Origin: Aliiruegeria sabulilitoris
GTDB lineage: Bacteria > Pseudomonadota > Alphaproteobacteria > Rhodobacterales > Rhodobacteraceae
DNA length: 64,000 nt
NCBI RefSeq assembly: GCF_001558155.1
Contig: NZ_LOAS01000009.1
Location: forward strand, 124,001-188,000
Direction: 5' to 3'
Shown here: piece after piece, positions 25,444-33,683 of the stretch
Numbering within the stretch: position 1 is the stretch's first letter
Layout: the number at the start of each line of letters is the position of its first letter
Program-made: the position numbers and the translations under genes
The notes under the pieces: generated by a model
What the model saw: only the letters and a program-made list of their open reading frames with translations
The model's database searches: none
What the model was told of the DNA's origin: nothing

Positions 25444-26330
25444 GGCCGTCGCGGCCGGTTGATCAGGACCAGCCCGCCAATCACCAGCGCGAGCGCCCCG
25501 ATCAATCCCGGCTGGATGTCTTCGCCGAGGATCAGCCAGCCCATGCTCACGCCGAAGATCGGTGTGAGAAAGCTGAAAGCGGCGACCGAGGCCGGCGGGT
25601 AGACCGAGAGCAGCCAGAGCCAGACGGTGAAGCCGACCGAGACCACGAACACGATTTGTACACCCAGGCCCCACCAGTGGATCGGCTGCGGATCGCGCAG
25701 GAATTCCCCGAATAGCGGCGAGATCGCCAGTAGGATCGGCGCGGAAATGCCCACTTGCCACAGAAGCTGGGTTTGCGCGTCGACCCCGGAGATTTTCGTT
25801 CCGCGCGCGACAAGCGCAATTGCCGCCCAGGAGATCGCCCCGCCAAGCGCGCAGAGATCGCCGGCAAGACTGGCCTCGCCAGCGCCGCCGCCCCGGTTCA
25901 CAATCGCCCAGGTAACGCCGGCAAACGCCAGTAGGAGGCCCGCCAAGCGGTTCCGGGTAAGCCTTTCGCCGGGCAGCAGGAAATTCGCCATGATCGCGAA
26001 CCATACCGGCATCGAATAGAAGATGACCGAGCTGCGCGTGACCGTGGTCAGGTCCAGCGCCAGGAACAGGAAAACGAACTCGAAAGAGAAAGCGAGCCCG
26101 AGCAACAGACCTCCGCCCCATGTCTCCCGGCGCAGATCGGGGCGCCGCCCGCGAAGCCGCATCAGCAGCCAGATGCAGGGAATGGCCCCGAGCGAGCGCA
26201 ACCCGGCCCAGAAGACCGGTTGCAGCCCCTCGTTCACCACCTTGATGATGACCTGGTTGAAGCCGAGGAAAGCGGAAAACCCGATCAGGGCGAGCGCGCC
26301 GAATGTGTCGATCCTGTCTCTGCGCTGCAT
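25419..26330 (-). CDS. DMT-superfamily (EamA) transporter
   Basis: An inner-membrane protein of about 303 aa with ten hydrophobic helices and two EamA repeats. The first repeat includes [20 protein letters not shown] and [20 protein letters not shown], the second [17 protein letters not shown] and [16 protein letters not shown]. Such proteins export metabolites or amino acids; no substrate can be assigned. The start is taken at the ATG giving [20 protein letters not shown]; the frame is open upstream but adds residues unlike the family. Confidence 0.88.
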   Translation of the reverse strand: MQRRDRIDTFGALALIGFSAFLGFNQVIIKVVNEGLQPVFWAGLRSLGAIPCIWLLMRLRGRRPDLRRETWGGGLLLGLAFSFEFVFLFLALDLTTVTRSSVIFYSMPVWFAIMANFLLPGERLTRNRLAGLLLAFAGVTWAIVNRGGGAGEASLAGDLCALGGAISWAAIALVARGTKISGVDAQTQLLWQVGISAPILLAISPLFGEFLRDPQPIHWWGLGVQIVFVVSVGFTVWLWLLSVYPPASVAAFSFLTPIFGVSMGWLILGEDIQPGLIGALALVIGGLVLINRPRRPQVPQKVR

Positions 26331-26503
26331 GCTCACCCTCGCGTTTTCCCTGCCTCTGCGCTTCCACATCCGATAAGTCAATGCGCCCGGCAACAGAGGC
26401 AGCCCTGCAACGCTCTCTCGATTGTTAACGCCGAAAAGGCGCAAAACGGTTCCCGCCGAATCACCCCCGCTGTAGCCTCGCCTCATAACAAGGACCGAAA
26501 AAC

Positions 26504-26965
26504 ATGTCCGACAGAGCAGATTTGACGGTTCGTCCCATCGAGGCAGGGGACGAAGCGCAGTGGCGCCGGTTGTGGACCGGCTATCTCGATTTTTACGAGA
26601 CCTCCGTCAGCGAGGAGGTCTATCGCACATCCTTTGCCCGCCTCCTGTCGCCGGATCCGCAGGAGTTTCACGGACGGCTCGCCATTCGGGATGGCCGCGC
26701 CGTCGGTCTCGTCCACTACGTCTTTCACCGCCATATGTGGCGGGTCGAAAACACCTGCTACCTTCAGGATCTTTATGCCGACCCCGATGCGCGCGGCATG
26801 GGCGTGGGGCGTGCGTTGATCGAAACGGTCTACGAGGCCGCCGATGCGGCGGGCGGGCCCTCCGTCTACTGGCTGACGCAGGACTTCAACGCCACTGCGC
26901 GCCAGCTCTATGACCGGATCGGAACACTGACCCCTTTCATCCGCTATAACCGGAGGCTCTCGTGA
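26504..26965 (+). CDS. GNAT-family N-acetyltransferase
   Basis: A 153-aa acetyltransferase. The acetyl-CoA pyrophosphate loop is in LYADPDARGMGVGRALIETV (consensus R/Q-x-x-G-x-G/A), preceded by VGLVHYVFHRHMW. The C-terminus (DFNATARQLYDRIGTLTPFI) is the usual end of the fold. AAGGA precedes the ATG. The acceptor substrate is unknown. The downstream lipoprotein gene starts inside its stop codon (GTGA), so the two are cotranslated. Confidence 0.9.
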   Translation: MSDRADLTVRPIEAGDEAQWRRLWTGYLDFYETSVSEEVYRTSFARLLSPDPQEFHGRLAIRDGRAVGLVHYVFHRHMWRVENTCYLQDLYADPDARGMGVGRALIETVYEAADAAGGPSVYWLTQDFNATARQLYDRIGTLTPFIRYNRRLS

Positions 26966-28335
26966 GGTTGCGCGCGCTTGGAGCGGCCGCGCTCACGCTG
27001 GTGCTGGCGGCCTGTGCGCCCGGGCCCTCGGCCGATATCGCGCAGCGCCGGACAACGGATGTCAGCACCCTGCCGCCAATGCTGAGCTTTTCCGCCGCGC
27101 GCGTCACGCCGAGCGTGCGGAGCAATCGCGAACTGGCTGGCGATTTTCTCGAACTGACCTTCGAGCTGGAGAGCGGGCGCGAGATTCCGCGACTGACCCG
27201 GTTCGAGGGCGATATTCCGCTGGAGCTTCGCGGCAATGCCGCGCCGTCGCTGCGCCGCGACCTCGAACGCCTGATCGGACGGCTGCAGCGCGAGGCGGGC
27301 GTGCCCGTGCGCGCCGCGCGCCCGGGCGAGCAGGCTGCGATCATCGTCGAGGTGCTGCCGAGCCGCGAATTGCAGCGCGCCGTTCCCCAAGCCGCCTGCT
27401 TCGTCGTCCCGCGCGTGCGTGGCTGGGAGGAGTTCCGCAAGGCGCGCCGCTCGGACAAGGTTGACTGGACCACGCTTCAGAGCCGCGAGGTGGCTTCTGT
27501 CTTCCTTCCCGGCGATGTCAGCCCGCAGGAGGCCCGCGACTGCCTGCACGAGGAGATCGCGCAGGCGCTCGGCCCGCTCAACGACCTTTACCGCCTGCCG
27601 GATTCGGTCTTCAACGACGACAATTTCCATACCGTGCTGACCGGTTTCGACATGCTGATGCTGCGGGTGACCTATGACAAGGCGCTGGCCAACGGCATGG
27701 GGCGTGCACAGGTGGCCGATGCGCTGCCCTCGATCCTCGCTCGTCTCAACCCGGCCGGGCAGCGCAGCGGACCGCCGCCCGCGCCGTCAACGCCGCATAT
27801 CTGGATCGAGGCGATAGAGGATGCGCTCGGGCCCCGCGGTGCGCCGGCCCATCGCCGCGAACAGGCGCGACGCGCGGTAGAACTTGCCCGTGCGGCCGGC
27901 TGGCGCGATACGCGGATGGCGTTTTCGCTCTATGCCTACGGACGGCTCTCGCTCAACCAGGCCCCGGACCAGGCGCTTTCTGCCTTTGTCGAGGCCTCGA
28001 ACATCTATCGCACGCTCCCCGACACCCAGATTCAGGCCGCCCATGTCGCCATGCAGCTCGGCGCCTTCTCGCTCAGCGCGGGCGAGGCCAACGCGACCCT
28101 GAGGCTGGTGGATGAGAGCCTTCCGGCGGTGCGTGCGGCCGAGAATGCGGCGCTCTTGTCGACGCTGATGCTGATGCGGGCGGAAGCGCTGGAGCTTCAG
28201 GGCCGGCTGACCGAGGCGCGCGCCGAACGCAACGAGGCGATTGGCTGGGCGCGCTACGGGTTCGGCTCCGACGATCTGGTGCGGCAGCGCGCGAGCGAGA
28301 TTGCCAGCCTTGCCCCCGCCCCGGCAGGCGGGTAA
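26962..28335 (+). CDS. DUF2927 lipoprotein
   Basis: A 457-aa predicted lipoprotein. The GTG start overlaps the acetyltransferase stop, and a signal peptide with lipobox LVLAACAP follows. Residues about 75-245 match the DUF2927 pattern (LARF-type strand TRFEGDIPLELRGN, then CLHEEIAQALGPLNDLYRLP with HEE). The distal half is helical with TPR-like repeats (ALSAFVEASNIYRTLPDTQI; RLVDESLPAVRAAENAALLS). The HEE motif near LGPLND gives this family a peptidase-like look, but no activity is established. It is probably periplasm-facing. Confidence 0.85.
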   Translation: MRLRALGAAALTLVLAACAPGPSADIAQRRTTDVSTLPPMLSFSAARVTPSVRSNRELAGDFLELTFELESGREIPRLTRFEGDIPLELRGNAAPSLRRDLERLIGRLQREAGVPVRAARPGEQAAIIVEVLPSRELQRAVPQAACFVVPRVRGWEEFRKARRSDKVDWTTLQSREVASVFLPGDVSPQEARDCLHEEIAQALGPLNDLYRLPDSVFNDDNFHTVLTGFDMLMLRVTYDKALANGMGRAQVADALPSILARLNPAGQRSGPPPAPSTPHIWIEAIEDALGPRGAPAHRREQARRAVELARAAGWRDTRMAFSLYAYGRLSLNQAPDQALSAFVEASNIYRTLPDTQIQAAHVAMQLGAFSLSAGEANATLRLVDESLPAVRAAENAALLSTLMLMRAEALELQGRLTEARAERNEAIGWARYGFGSDDLVRQRASEIASLAPAPAGG

Positions 28336-28365
28336 GCCCGTGCGCGAGCAATAGCGGGGGCAAAG

Positions 28366-28530
28366 ATGATTGTCATTCTGGCATCGATCGGCGGAGCGAT
28401 CTGGGGCGGCATGCTGGCGCGCAAGCGTGGCGGCAAGCCGGCGGATATCGCCCAATACGCGGCCGGCTATGCCATTGCGCTGGCGCTTTGCGGCCTGATT
28501 GTCACGATCGTTCTTGAGCGGTTGCTTTAG
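28366..28530 (+). CDS. Small membrane protein (two helices)
   Basis: A 54-aa frame starting MIVILASIGGAIWGGMLARK and continuing with GGKPADIAQYAAGYAIALAL and a hydrophobic end before ERLL. Two transmembrane helices are joined by a short Lys/Arg-Gly-Gly loop. Similar short proteins occur widely in Rhodobacteraceae and are sometimes mislabelled apolipoprotein acyltransferase. It lies 30 bp after the lipoprotein gene on the same strand, so it may belong to the same operon. No function is known. Confidence 0.72.
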   Translation: MIVILASIGGAIWGGMLARKRGGKPADIAQYAAGYAIALALCGLIVTIVLERLL

Positions 28531-28696
28531 GCGGCCTGCTTTGGCCCGAGCGGAACGGCAGCCGCCGCACTTGGGGTTTTCAGACCGACTTCGTGAGTTT
28601 TTTCAGGCGGGCCAGAGCGGAAACGGCCTTCGGAAAGGCTCGACCGCCGGCATTTTCCGCGCCACACTCTCCGGATTGCAACCTGGGGAGGAGCGC

Positions 28697-29659
28697 ATGG
28701 ATTTTCTGACAGACCCGTTTCTGGTGGACCCGTCCCGTTTTGACGGCCCCGTTCTGGTCACCGGGGCTGGGGGCTGTATTGGCTCCTGGGTGGTCTCGAT
28801 CCTTGCCCCCTCCGGAGTCGACCTCGTCGCCTTCGATCTGCGCGACGACCGGACACGGCCGGCATTGCTTCTGGGAGAAGCAGCCGCGGAGCTGATCTGG
28901 GAGACCGGAGACATCACCGACAGCGCCCGCCTCGCCGAGATCTGCGACGCGCATGGAATTCGCTCCATCATCCACCTGGCGGGGTTGATGGTGCCCTTCT
29001 GCAAGGCAGACCCGGCCGCCGGCGCGCGCGTGAATGTTGAGGGTACGATCAACGTGCTCGAGCTTGCGCGACGTAACAGATTGAAACGGCTGGCCTATGC
29101 CAGCTCCTCTGCCATCCACGGCATGCCACCGGGCGGGCCGACCATCGCCACGCTCTATGGCGCCTACAAACTGGCGAACGAACATACCGCGCAGGTCTAT
29201 TGGCTCGACTGGCAGGTGCCCTCGGTCGGAATTCGCCCGAACGTGGTCTACGGCGTTGGGCGGGATCTGGGCATGACCTCCGAATTCAGTGTCGCGCTGC
29301 TTCACGCCGCTCGGGGCGAGGCTTTCGATATATCGTTTGGGGGGCCGGTGAGCTGGCTCTACGCGGGCGAAGCCGCCTCGGCCTTCATCGCCGCTGTGGC
29401 TCGCGAGGGAGAGGGCGCGCCGGTGTTCGATCTGAACGGCACCTGCATGAGCATCGAGGAAGGGCTCGAGATCCTGTCGCGTGTGGCCCCAGGCCATGCG
29501 GTGCGCACGGTGGGCACGCTGCTTCCAATTCCGCCCGATCTGAGCGACGCGCCGATCCGGGCGCATCTTGGCGCCTATCCGTCGGTCACGCCGGAGGAGG
29601 GGATACGAACAACTTTCGACGCCTTCCAAAAGCTTCTGGCTAAGGGAAAGCTCTCCTGA
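28697..29659 (+). CDS. NAD-dependent epimerase/dehydratase family protein
   Basis: A 320-aa extended short-chain dehydrogenase. The nucleotide-binding loop is VTGAGGCIGSWVV (GxxGxxG), the acidic residue ending beta-2 is in LVAFDLRDD, and the catalytic set is Ser in YASSSAIHGM and YxxxK in YGAYKLANE. GGAGG precedes the ATG. It resembles UDP-sugar epimerases, but there is no sugar cluster around it, so the substrate is open. A strong hairpin cluster with a terminator follows. Confidence 0.88.
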   Translation: MDFLTDPFLVDPSRFDGPVLVTGAGGCIGSWVVSILAPSGVDLVAFDLRDDRTRPALLLGEAAAELIWETGDITDSARLAEICDAHGIRSIIHLAGLMVPFCKADPAAGARVNVEGTINVLELARRNRLKRLAYASSSAIHGMPPGGPTIATLYGAYKLANEHTAQVYWLDWQVPSVGIRPNVVYGVGRDLGMTSEFSVALLHAARGEAFDISFGGPVSWLYAGEAASAFIAAVAREGEGAPVFDLNGTCMSIEEGLEILSRVAPGHAVRTVGTLLPIPPDLSDAPIRAHLGAYPSVTPEEGIRTTFDAFQKLLAKGKLS

Positions 29660-29742
29660 ACCTGTCGAAAGGGAATCGCGGACCAAGCGTTTGCCGCTGG
29701 CGCGCGGGAGGCCTCGGTCGCGGAGTCCGGTACGGTTGCCAA

Positions 29743-29874
29743 CGCGCCGAAGGCGCGCCCGGCCCAACGGGAGGAGCGCATCTTTGATGCGCGAGCGACG
29801 GGCGGGAGCGCTCCCGCCCCTTTTCGCCGGGCTGACGCCCGACAAAAAGCGTTGGGGGTGGCGCCCTTCGGGCG
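29743..29874 (+). repeat. Cluster of consecutive hairpins in an intergenic region
   Basis: Several inverted repeats lie in 130 bp: CGCGCC-GAA-GGCGCG, GCGCATC-TTT-GATGCGC, the 20-bp palindrome at 29800-29819, GGGC-TGAC-GCCC, and CGCCC-TTC-GGGCG. Such density is typical of REP-like repeated elements. From memory, similar AACGGGAGGAGCGCATC sequence is common between genes in Roseobacter genomes; I could not verify this. The rest of the gap to the VWA gene holds nothing else. Confidence 0.6.
29800..29825 (+). terminator. Rho-independent terminator after the epimerase gene
   Basis: GGGCGGGAGC and GCTCCCGCCC form a perfect 20-bp palindrome followed by CTTTT. It lies 140 bp after the epimerase stop codon. 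Confidence 0.6.
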
Positions 29875-29963
29875 ATTGGGGAACGTTCTACCGGAGCGGG
29901 GCGGGTGTTGACCTTGGCGCGCCGCCACGGGAGGGTGGCAGGCAATGAAACCCGGGAGGCTCG

Positions 29964-31145
29964 ATGTTTCTGCCCTTCTTCCAGAACCTGCGCGACGGTG
30001 GCGTGCCGGTAAGCCTGCGCGAGTACCTTTCCTTTCTGGAGGGGATGTCGGCGGGGCTCGTGACCTATGATCTCGAGGGGTTCTACTATCTTGCCCGCGC
30101 CGCCATGGTTAAAGACGAACGCCACCTCGACCGCTTCGACCGCGTCTTCGCCGCCAGTTTCGACGGCATCGAGGCGATCAGTGTCGAACAGGTCATGGAG
30201 GCTCTGGACCTGCCGGAGGACTGGCTGCGCAAGATGGCGGAGAAGCATCTGAGCAAGGAAGAAATGGCCGAGATCGAGGCGCTTGGCGGCTTCGACAAGC
30301 TGATGGAGACGCTCAAGGAGCGCCTCAAGGAACAGGAAGGTCGCCACCAGGGCGGCAACAAATGGATCGGCACCGCCGGCACCTCGCCCTTCGGTGCCTA
30401 TGGCTACAATCCCGAGGGCGTGCGCATCGGCCAGCACGAGAGCCGCCACAAGCGCGCGGTCAAGGTCTGGGACAAGCGGGAATTTCGCAATCTGGACGAC
30501 ACGGTGGAACTTGGCACCCGCAATATCAAGGTCGCGCTCAAGCGGCTGCGCCAATGGGCGCGGCACGGCGCGCATGAGGAACTGGATCTCGACGAAACGA
30601 TCCGCGCCACCGCCGATCACGGCTATCTCGACGTGAAGATGCGCCCCGAGCGGCATAACGCGGTCAAGGTGGTGATGTTTCTCGATGTCGGTGGCTCGAT
30701 GGACCCGTTCATCAAGGTGGTGGAGGAGCTGTTCTCGGCCGCACGCACCGAGTTTAAGCACCTTGAATATTACTACTTCCACAATTGCCTCTACGAGGGC
30801 GTCTGGCGGGATAACCGGCGCCGCTGGGACGCGCAGACCCCGACCTGGGAGGTGTTCAACACCTATGGTCCGGATTACAAATGCATCTTCGTGGGCGATG
30901 CCTCGATGAGCCCTTACGAGATCGTGCAACCCGGCGGCGCCAACGAGCATTGGAACGCGGAATCGGGCGAGCTCTGGCTGCGGCGTGCGCGCGAGCAATG
31001 GCCGGACAATCTCTGGATCAACCCGACACCGGAGCGGCACTGGCAATACACCCAGTCGATCGCCATGATCCGGCAGATCTTTGACGACCGCATGGTGCCG
31101 ATGTCCCTGGAAGGGATCGAGCGTGGAATGCGCACCCTCGGCTGA
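29964..31145 (+). CDS. CoxE-like VWA-domain protein
   Basis: A 393-aa cytoplasmic protein of the CoxE/VWA family. A helical N-terminal region (LRDGGVPVSLREYLSFLEGM) is followed by a basic linker. The von Willebrand A domain has the metal site DVGGSMDP (DxGxS) and IFVGDASMSPYEI. GGGAGG precedes the ATG. CoxE proteins usually work with a MoxR-type AAA+ ATPase encoded next to them, inserting metal or remodelling an enzyme. Here no MoxR gene is adjacent, so the partner must lie elsewhere. Confidence 0.88.
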   Translation: MFLPFFQNLRDGGVPVSLREYLSFLEGMSAGLVTYDLEGFYYLARAAMVKDERHLDRFDRVFAASFDGIEAISVEQVMEALDLPEDWLRKMAEKHLSKEEMAEIEALGGFDKLMETLKERLKEQEGRHQGGNKWIGTAGTSPFGAYGYNPEGVRIGQHESRHKRAVKVWDKREFRNLDDTVELGTRNIKVALKRLRQWARHGAHEELDLDETIRATADHGYLDVKMRPERHNAVKVVMFLDVGGSMDPFIKVVEELFSAARTEFKHLEYYYFHNCLYEGVWRDNRRRWDAQTPTWEVFNTYGPDYKCIFVGDASMSPYEIVQPGGANEHWNAESGELWLRRAREQWPDNLWINPTPERHWQYTQSIAMIRQIFDDRMVPMSLEGIERGMRTLG

Positions 31146-31225
31146 TCCGAACGCGCCAATGCTTGAAGACAAGTCCCGACACGGCTATCGCCGGCGGACG
31201 TCTCCCAACATGCCGATGCCCGCCA

Positions 31226-32092
31226 ATGCCCCGCTTGCCCGCCGCCACGCTGTTTCTGTCCGCGGTCTTCCTGATCACGGCCATGTCGGCCATTGTGCGC
31301 CTCCTCTCGGCGGAGTTGCCGATCGGGCAGATCCTGTTCTGGCGCTCCGCGGGGGCGGTCGTTCCGATTGTCGGCTACATGATGCTGCGCGGCGAATTTC
31401 CTGCCGCGTTCGGCACGCGCCACCCGGGGCTGCATGTCACAAGGAGCCTCTTTGGCGTTCTGTCCATGGCGCTCTCCCTCGTCTCGCTGGCCTACCTGAC
31501 GGTCGCCACGGCCCAGGCGCTCGCATATCTCGCGCCGGTGCTGACCCTGCCGATGGCCGCGCTTCTGGCAGGCGAACGGATCTCTGGGAAGATCGTGCTT
31601 GCCACGCAGACCGGGCTCGCGGGGGTTCTACTCATGCTCGGCGAACCGCTCACGCTGCCCGGCACGGACAGGATGATCGGCGTCGCCGCCGGGCTTGGCT
31701 TCGCGCTCACCATGGCGTTTGTCCGGGTGCATGTCCGCAGCATGACACGAACCGAACGGCCAACGACCATCGCGTTCTATTTCGCCCTGACCGGCAGCGT
31801 TGCCGGGCTTGCAACCGCACCCTTCGGCTGGGTGACGCCGGATGCGGCGACACTTGGCTGGCTGCTCGCGGCAGGGTTGCTTGGCGGCGCCGCCCACGTG
31901 CTTTCCGCCGAAGCCGTTGCGCGCGCGCCGGTCTCGCGACTTGCGCCGCTTGAATATACTGGCCTGCTTTGGGCTCTCGGCTTCGACCTTGTGCTCTTCG
32001 GCGATGTGCCGACGGGCTATGGTGCGGCCGGCGCAGCGGCTATCCTCGCGGCTGTCGCATTGGCAACCAGCCGTCCATCGCGGCGCGGCTAG
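31226..32092 (+). CDS. DMT-superfamily (EamA) transporter
   Basis: An inner-membrane protein of about 288 aa with ten helices in two EamA repeats: AVFLITAMSAIVRLLSAELP with ILFWRSAGAVVPIVGYMML, then GLGFALTMAFVRVHVRSMTR and SRLAPLEYTGLLWALGFDL. The ATG giving MPRLPAATLFLSAVFL is preferred; the frame stays open 63 bases upstream. The substrate is unknown. It lies 80 bp after the VWA gene. Confidence 0.87.
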   Translation: MPRLPAATLFLSAVFLITAMSAIVRLLSAELPIGQILFWRSAGAVVPIVGYMMLRGEFPAAFGTRHPGLHVTRSLFGVLSMALSLVSLAYLTVATAQALAYLAPVLTLPMAALLAGERISGKIVLATQTGLAGVLLMLGEPLTLPGTDRMIGVAAGLGFALTMAFVRVHVRSMTRTERPTTIAFYFALTGSVAGLATAPFGWVTPDAATLGWLLAAGLLGGAAHVLSAEAVARAPVSRLAPLEYTGLLWALGFDLVLFGDVPTGYGAAGAAAILAAVALATSRPSRRG

Positions 32093-32141
32093 CGCGCCTG
32101 AAGGCTTGCCGAAGTGGCTTCGCAGGCCCATATCATGATCC

Positions 32142-32840
32142 ATGATCAAGCTCACTCCGCTCCTTCTGATGCTGCTCTACGGGCTGGCGATGTATCGCTT
32201 CTCGGCCTGGAAGACCGCACGCGATCTCGATGCCCGCTCCTCCGAGCTGGCCGACCCCCGCCTGCGCGGGCTGCTGGACCGGATGGCCAAGGCGCTGGAC
32301 CTCGAACGGATCCGCGTCTTCATCTACGAGGTCGCCCCGATCAACGGCCTCGCAGCGCCGGACGGGCGGATTTTCATCACCCGAGGCTTCTATGACCGCT
32401 ATCGGGCCGGCGAGGTGAGCGACGAGGAGATCGCCAGCGTGATCGCCCACGAGATGGGCCATGTCGCGCTCGGCCACTCCCGGCGTCGGATGATCGATTT
32501 CTCCGGCCAGAACGCCATGCGGGTCGCGCTGGCGGGCATGATCAACCGCTTCCTGCCGGGTATTGGCGTGGTAATCGCGGGGGCGCTGACCTCGCTGCTG
32601 GCAGCGAGGCTGAGCCGGCAGGACGAGTTCGAGGCCGATGCCTACGCCTCGGCCCTGCTGGTCAAGTCGGGAATCGGGACCGGGCCGCAAAAGAGCCTGT
32701 TTGCCAAGCTGGAGAAACTGACCGGCGGATTGGGGGCGGGAACCCCCGCCTGGCTGATGAGTCACCCCAAAAGCGATGTCCGTATCGCGGCGATCGAAGC
32801 GCGGGAAGCGCGCTGGAATACTCCCAGGATCGACACGTAG
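32142..32840 (+). CDS. M48-family zinc metalloprotease
   Basis: A 232-aa membrane-anchored peptidase. One N-terminal helix (PLLLMLLYGLAMYRFSAW) is followed by the catalytic motif IAHEMGHVALGHSRRR (HExxH). The third zinc ligand is the Glu in RQDEFEADAYASALL. A hydrophobic segment (FLPGIGVVIAGALTSLLAA) lies between them. The domain matches HtpX/BepA-like M48 peptidases, which degrade damaged membrane or envelope proteins, but the protein is shorter than HtpX. Nearby genes give no clue to its substrate. Confidence 0.9.
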   Translation: MIKLTPLLLMLLYGLAMYRFSAWKTARDLDARSSELADPRLRGLLDRMAKALDLERIRVFIYEVAPINGLAAPDGRIFITRGFYDRYRAGEVSDEEIASVIAHEMGHVALGHSRRRMIDFSGQNAMRVALAGMINRFLPGIGVVIAGALTSLLAARLSRQDEFEADAYASALLVKSGIGTGPQKSLFAKLEKLTGGLGAGTPAWLMSHPKSDVRIAAIEAREARWNTPRIDT

Positions 32841-33167
32841 GAGGCGGATAGGAGGCGGCGCTGGCTGCTTCGCTTCGCCGCTGCCCGGCGCCCTGGTGAC
32901 CGGGGCGGGGCGCGCGGCGCTTTGACCAATAGGCCGCAATTCACAAGAATCCTGTATCTTTTTGTCCTTGGCGCCCCGTTTCGGCGGCCAGGTTAAAGCG
33001 GCTATGCAATAGGGTGCGTAGCGCAAACCGCGAAACAGTGAGATCAAGCAGCCATTGCAGTGACGCAACAGCGGCTTACTGTGTGGGGCGAGCCCAATGG
33101 CGATGTCGCCGGTCATTGGCTCCGATGCCAAGCAGGCGGTCCCACTGTGGAAATCTCGAGGTCAGAT

Positions 33168-33683
33168 ATGGGTTTGACATGCTTTGATGTGATGGTCTCG
33201 CCGGAGGTGCAGAACACCATCCATCCGGAGGAGAGCGTTGCGAAAGCCTTCAACATCATCAAGCGCAGCCGGGCGCGTTTCCTGCCCGTGGTCGATCATG
33301 ACGGCAAATATGTCGGCGTGTTCACGGCCCCGACTCTGCTCAAGCTGATCCTGCCCAAGGCGGCTCTGATCGGGCTTAGCCATTCGCGGGTGCCGCTGAG
33401 CAGCCTTGGCTTCATGAGCCTGTCGGAAGAAGATTTCAACGCGCGCCTCCAACAACTCAAGCACGAGAAGGTCGGAGACAACCTCTCCAACCCCGACAAC
33501 ATCCCCGTGACCGCGCCCGAGACGCCGGTCATGGAAGGCATCTTCCTGATACACCAATACAAACGGCACGTGATCCTTGTGGATCCGAAAACGAACCGCT
33601 TCGTCGGCACAATGAGTGCCAACTCGCTCCTGGACCACGTGCTGGCCCAACCCGAAGAAACAGAGAACGCAAACAGTGAGTGA
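33168..33683 (+). CDS. CBS-domain protein coupled to a permease
   Basis: A 171-aa cytoplasmic protein with a pair of CBS domains: FDVMVSPEVQNTIHPEESVA with ARFLPVVDHDGKYVGVF, then VTAPETPVMEGIFLIHQYKR with VILVDPKTNRFVGTMS. CBS pairs bind adenosyl nucleotides and regulate linked proteins. The start follows GAGG. The last eight bases overlap the GTG start of the ArsB/NhaD-type permease, so the two are translated together. I infer that this protein gates the permease in response to cell energy state. Confidence 0.88.
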   Translation: MGLTCFDVMVSPEVQNTIHPEESVAKAFNIIKRSRARFLPVVDHDGKYVGVFTAPTLLKLILPKAALIGLSHSRVPLSSLGFMSLSEEDFNARLQQLKHEKVGDNLSNPDNIPVTAPETPVMEGIFLIHQYKRHVILVDPKTNRFVGTMSANSLLDHVLAQPEETENANSE

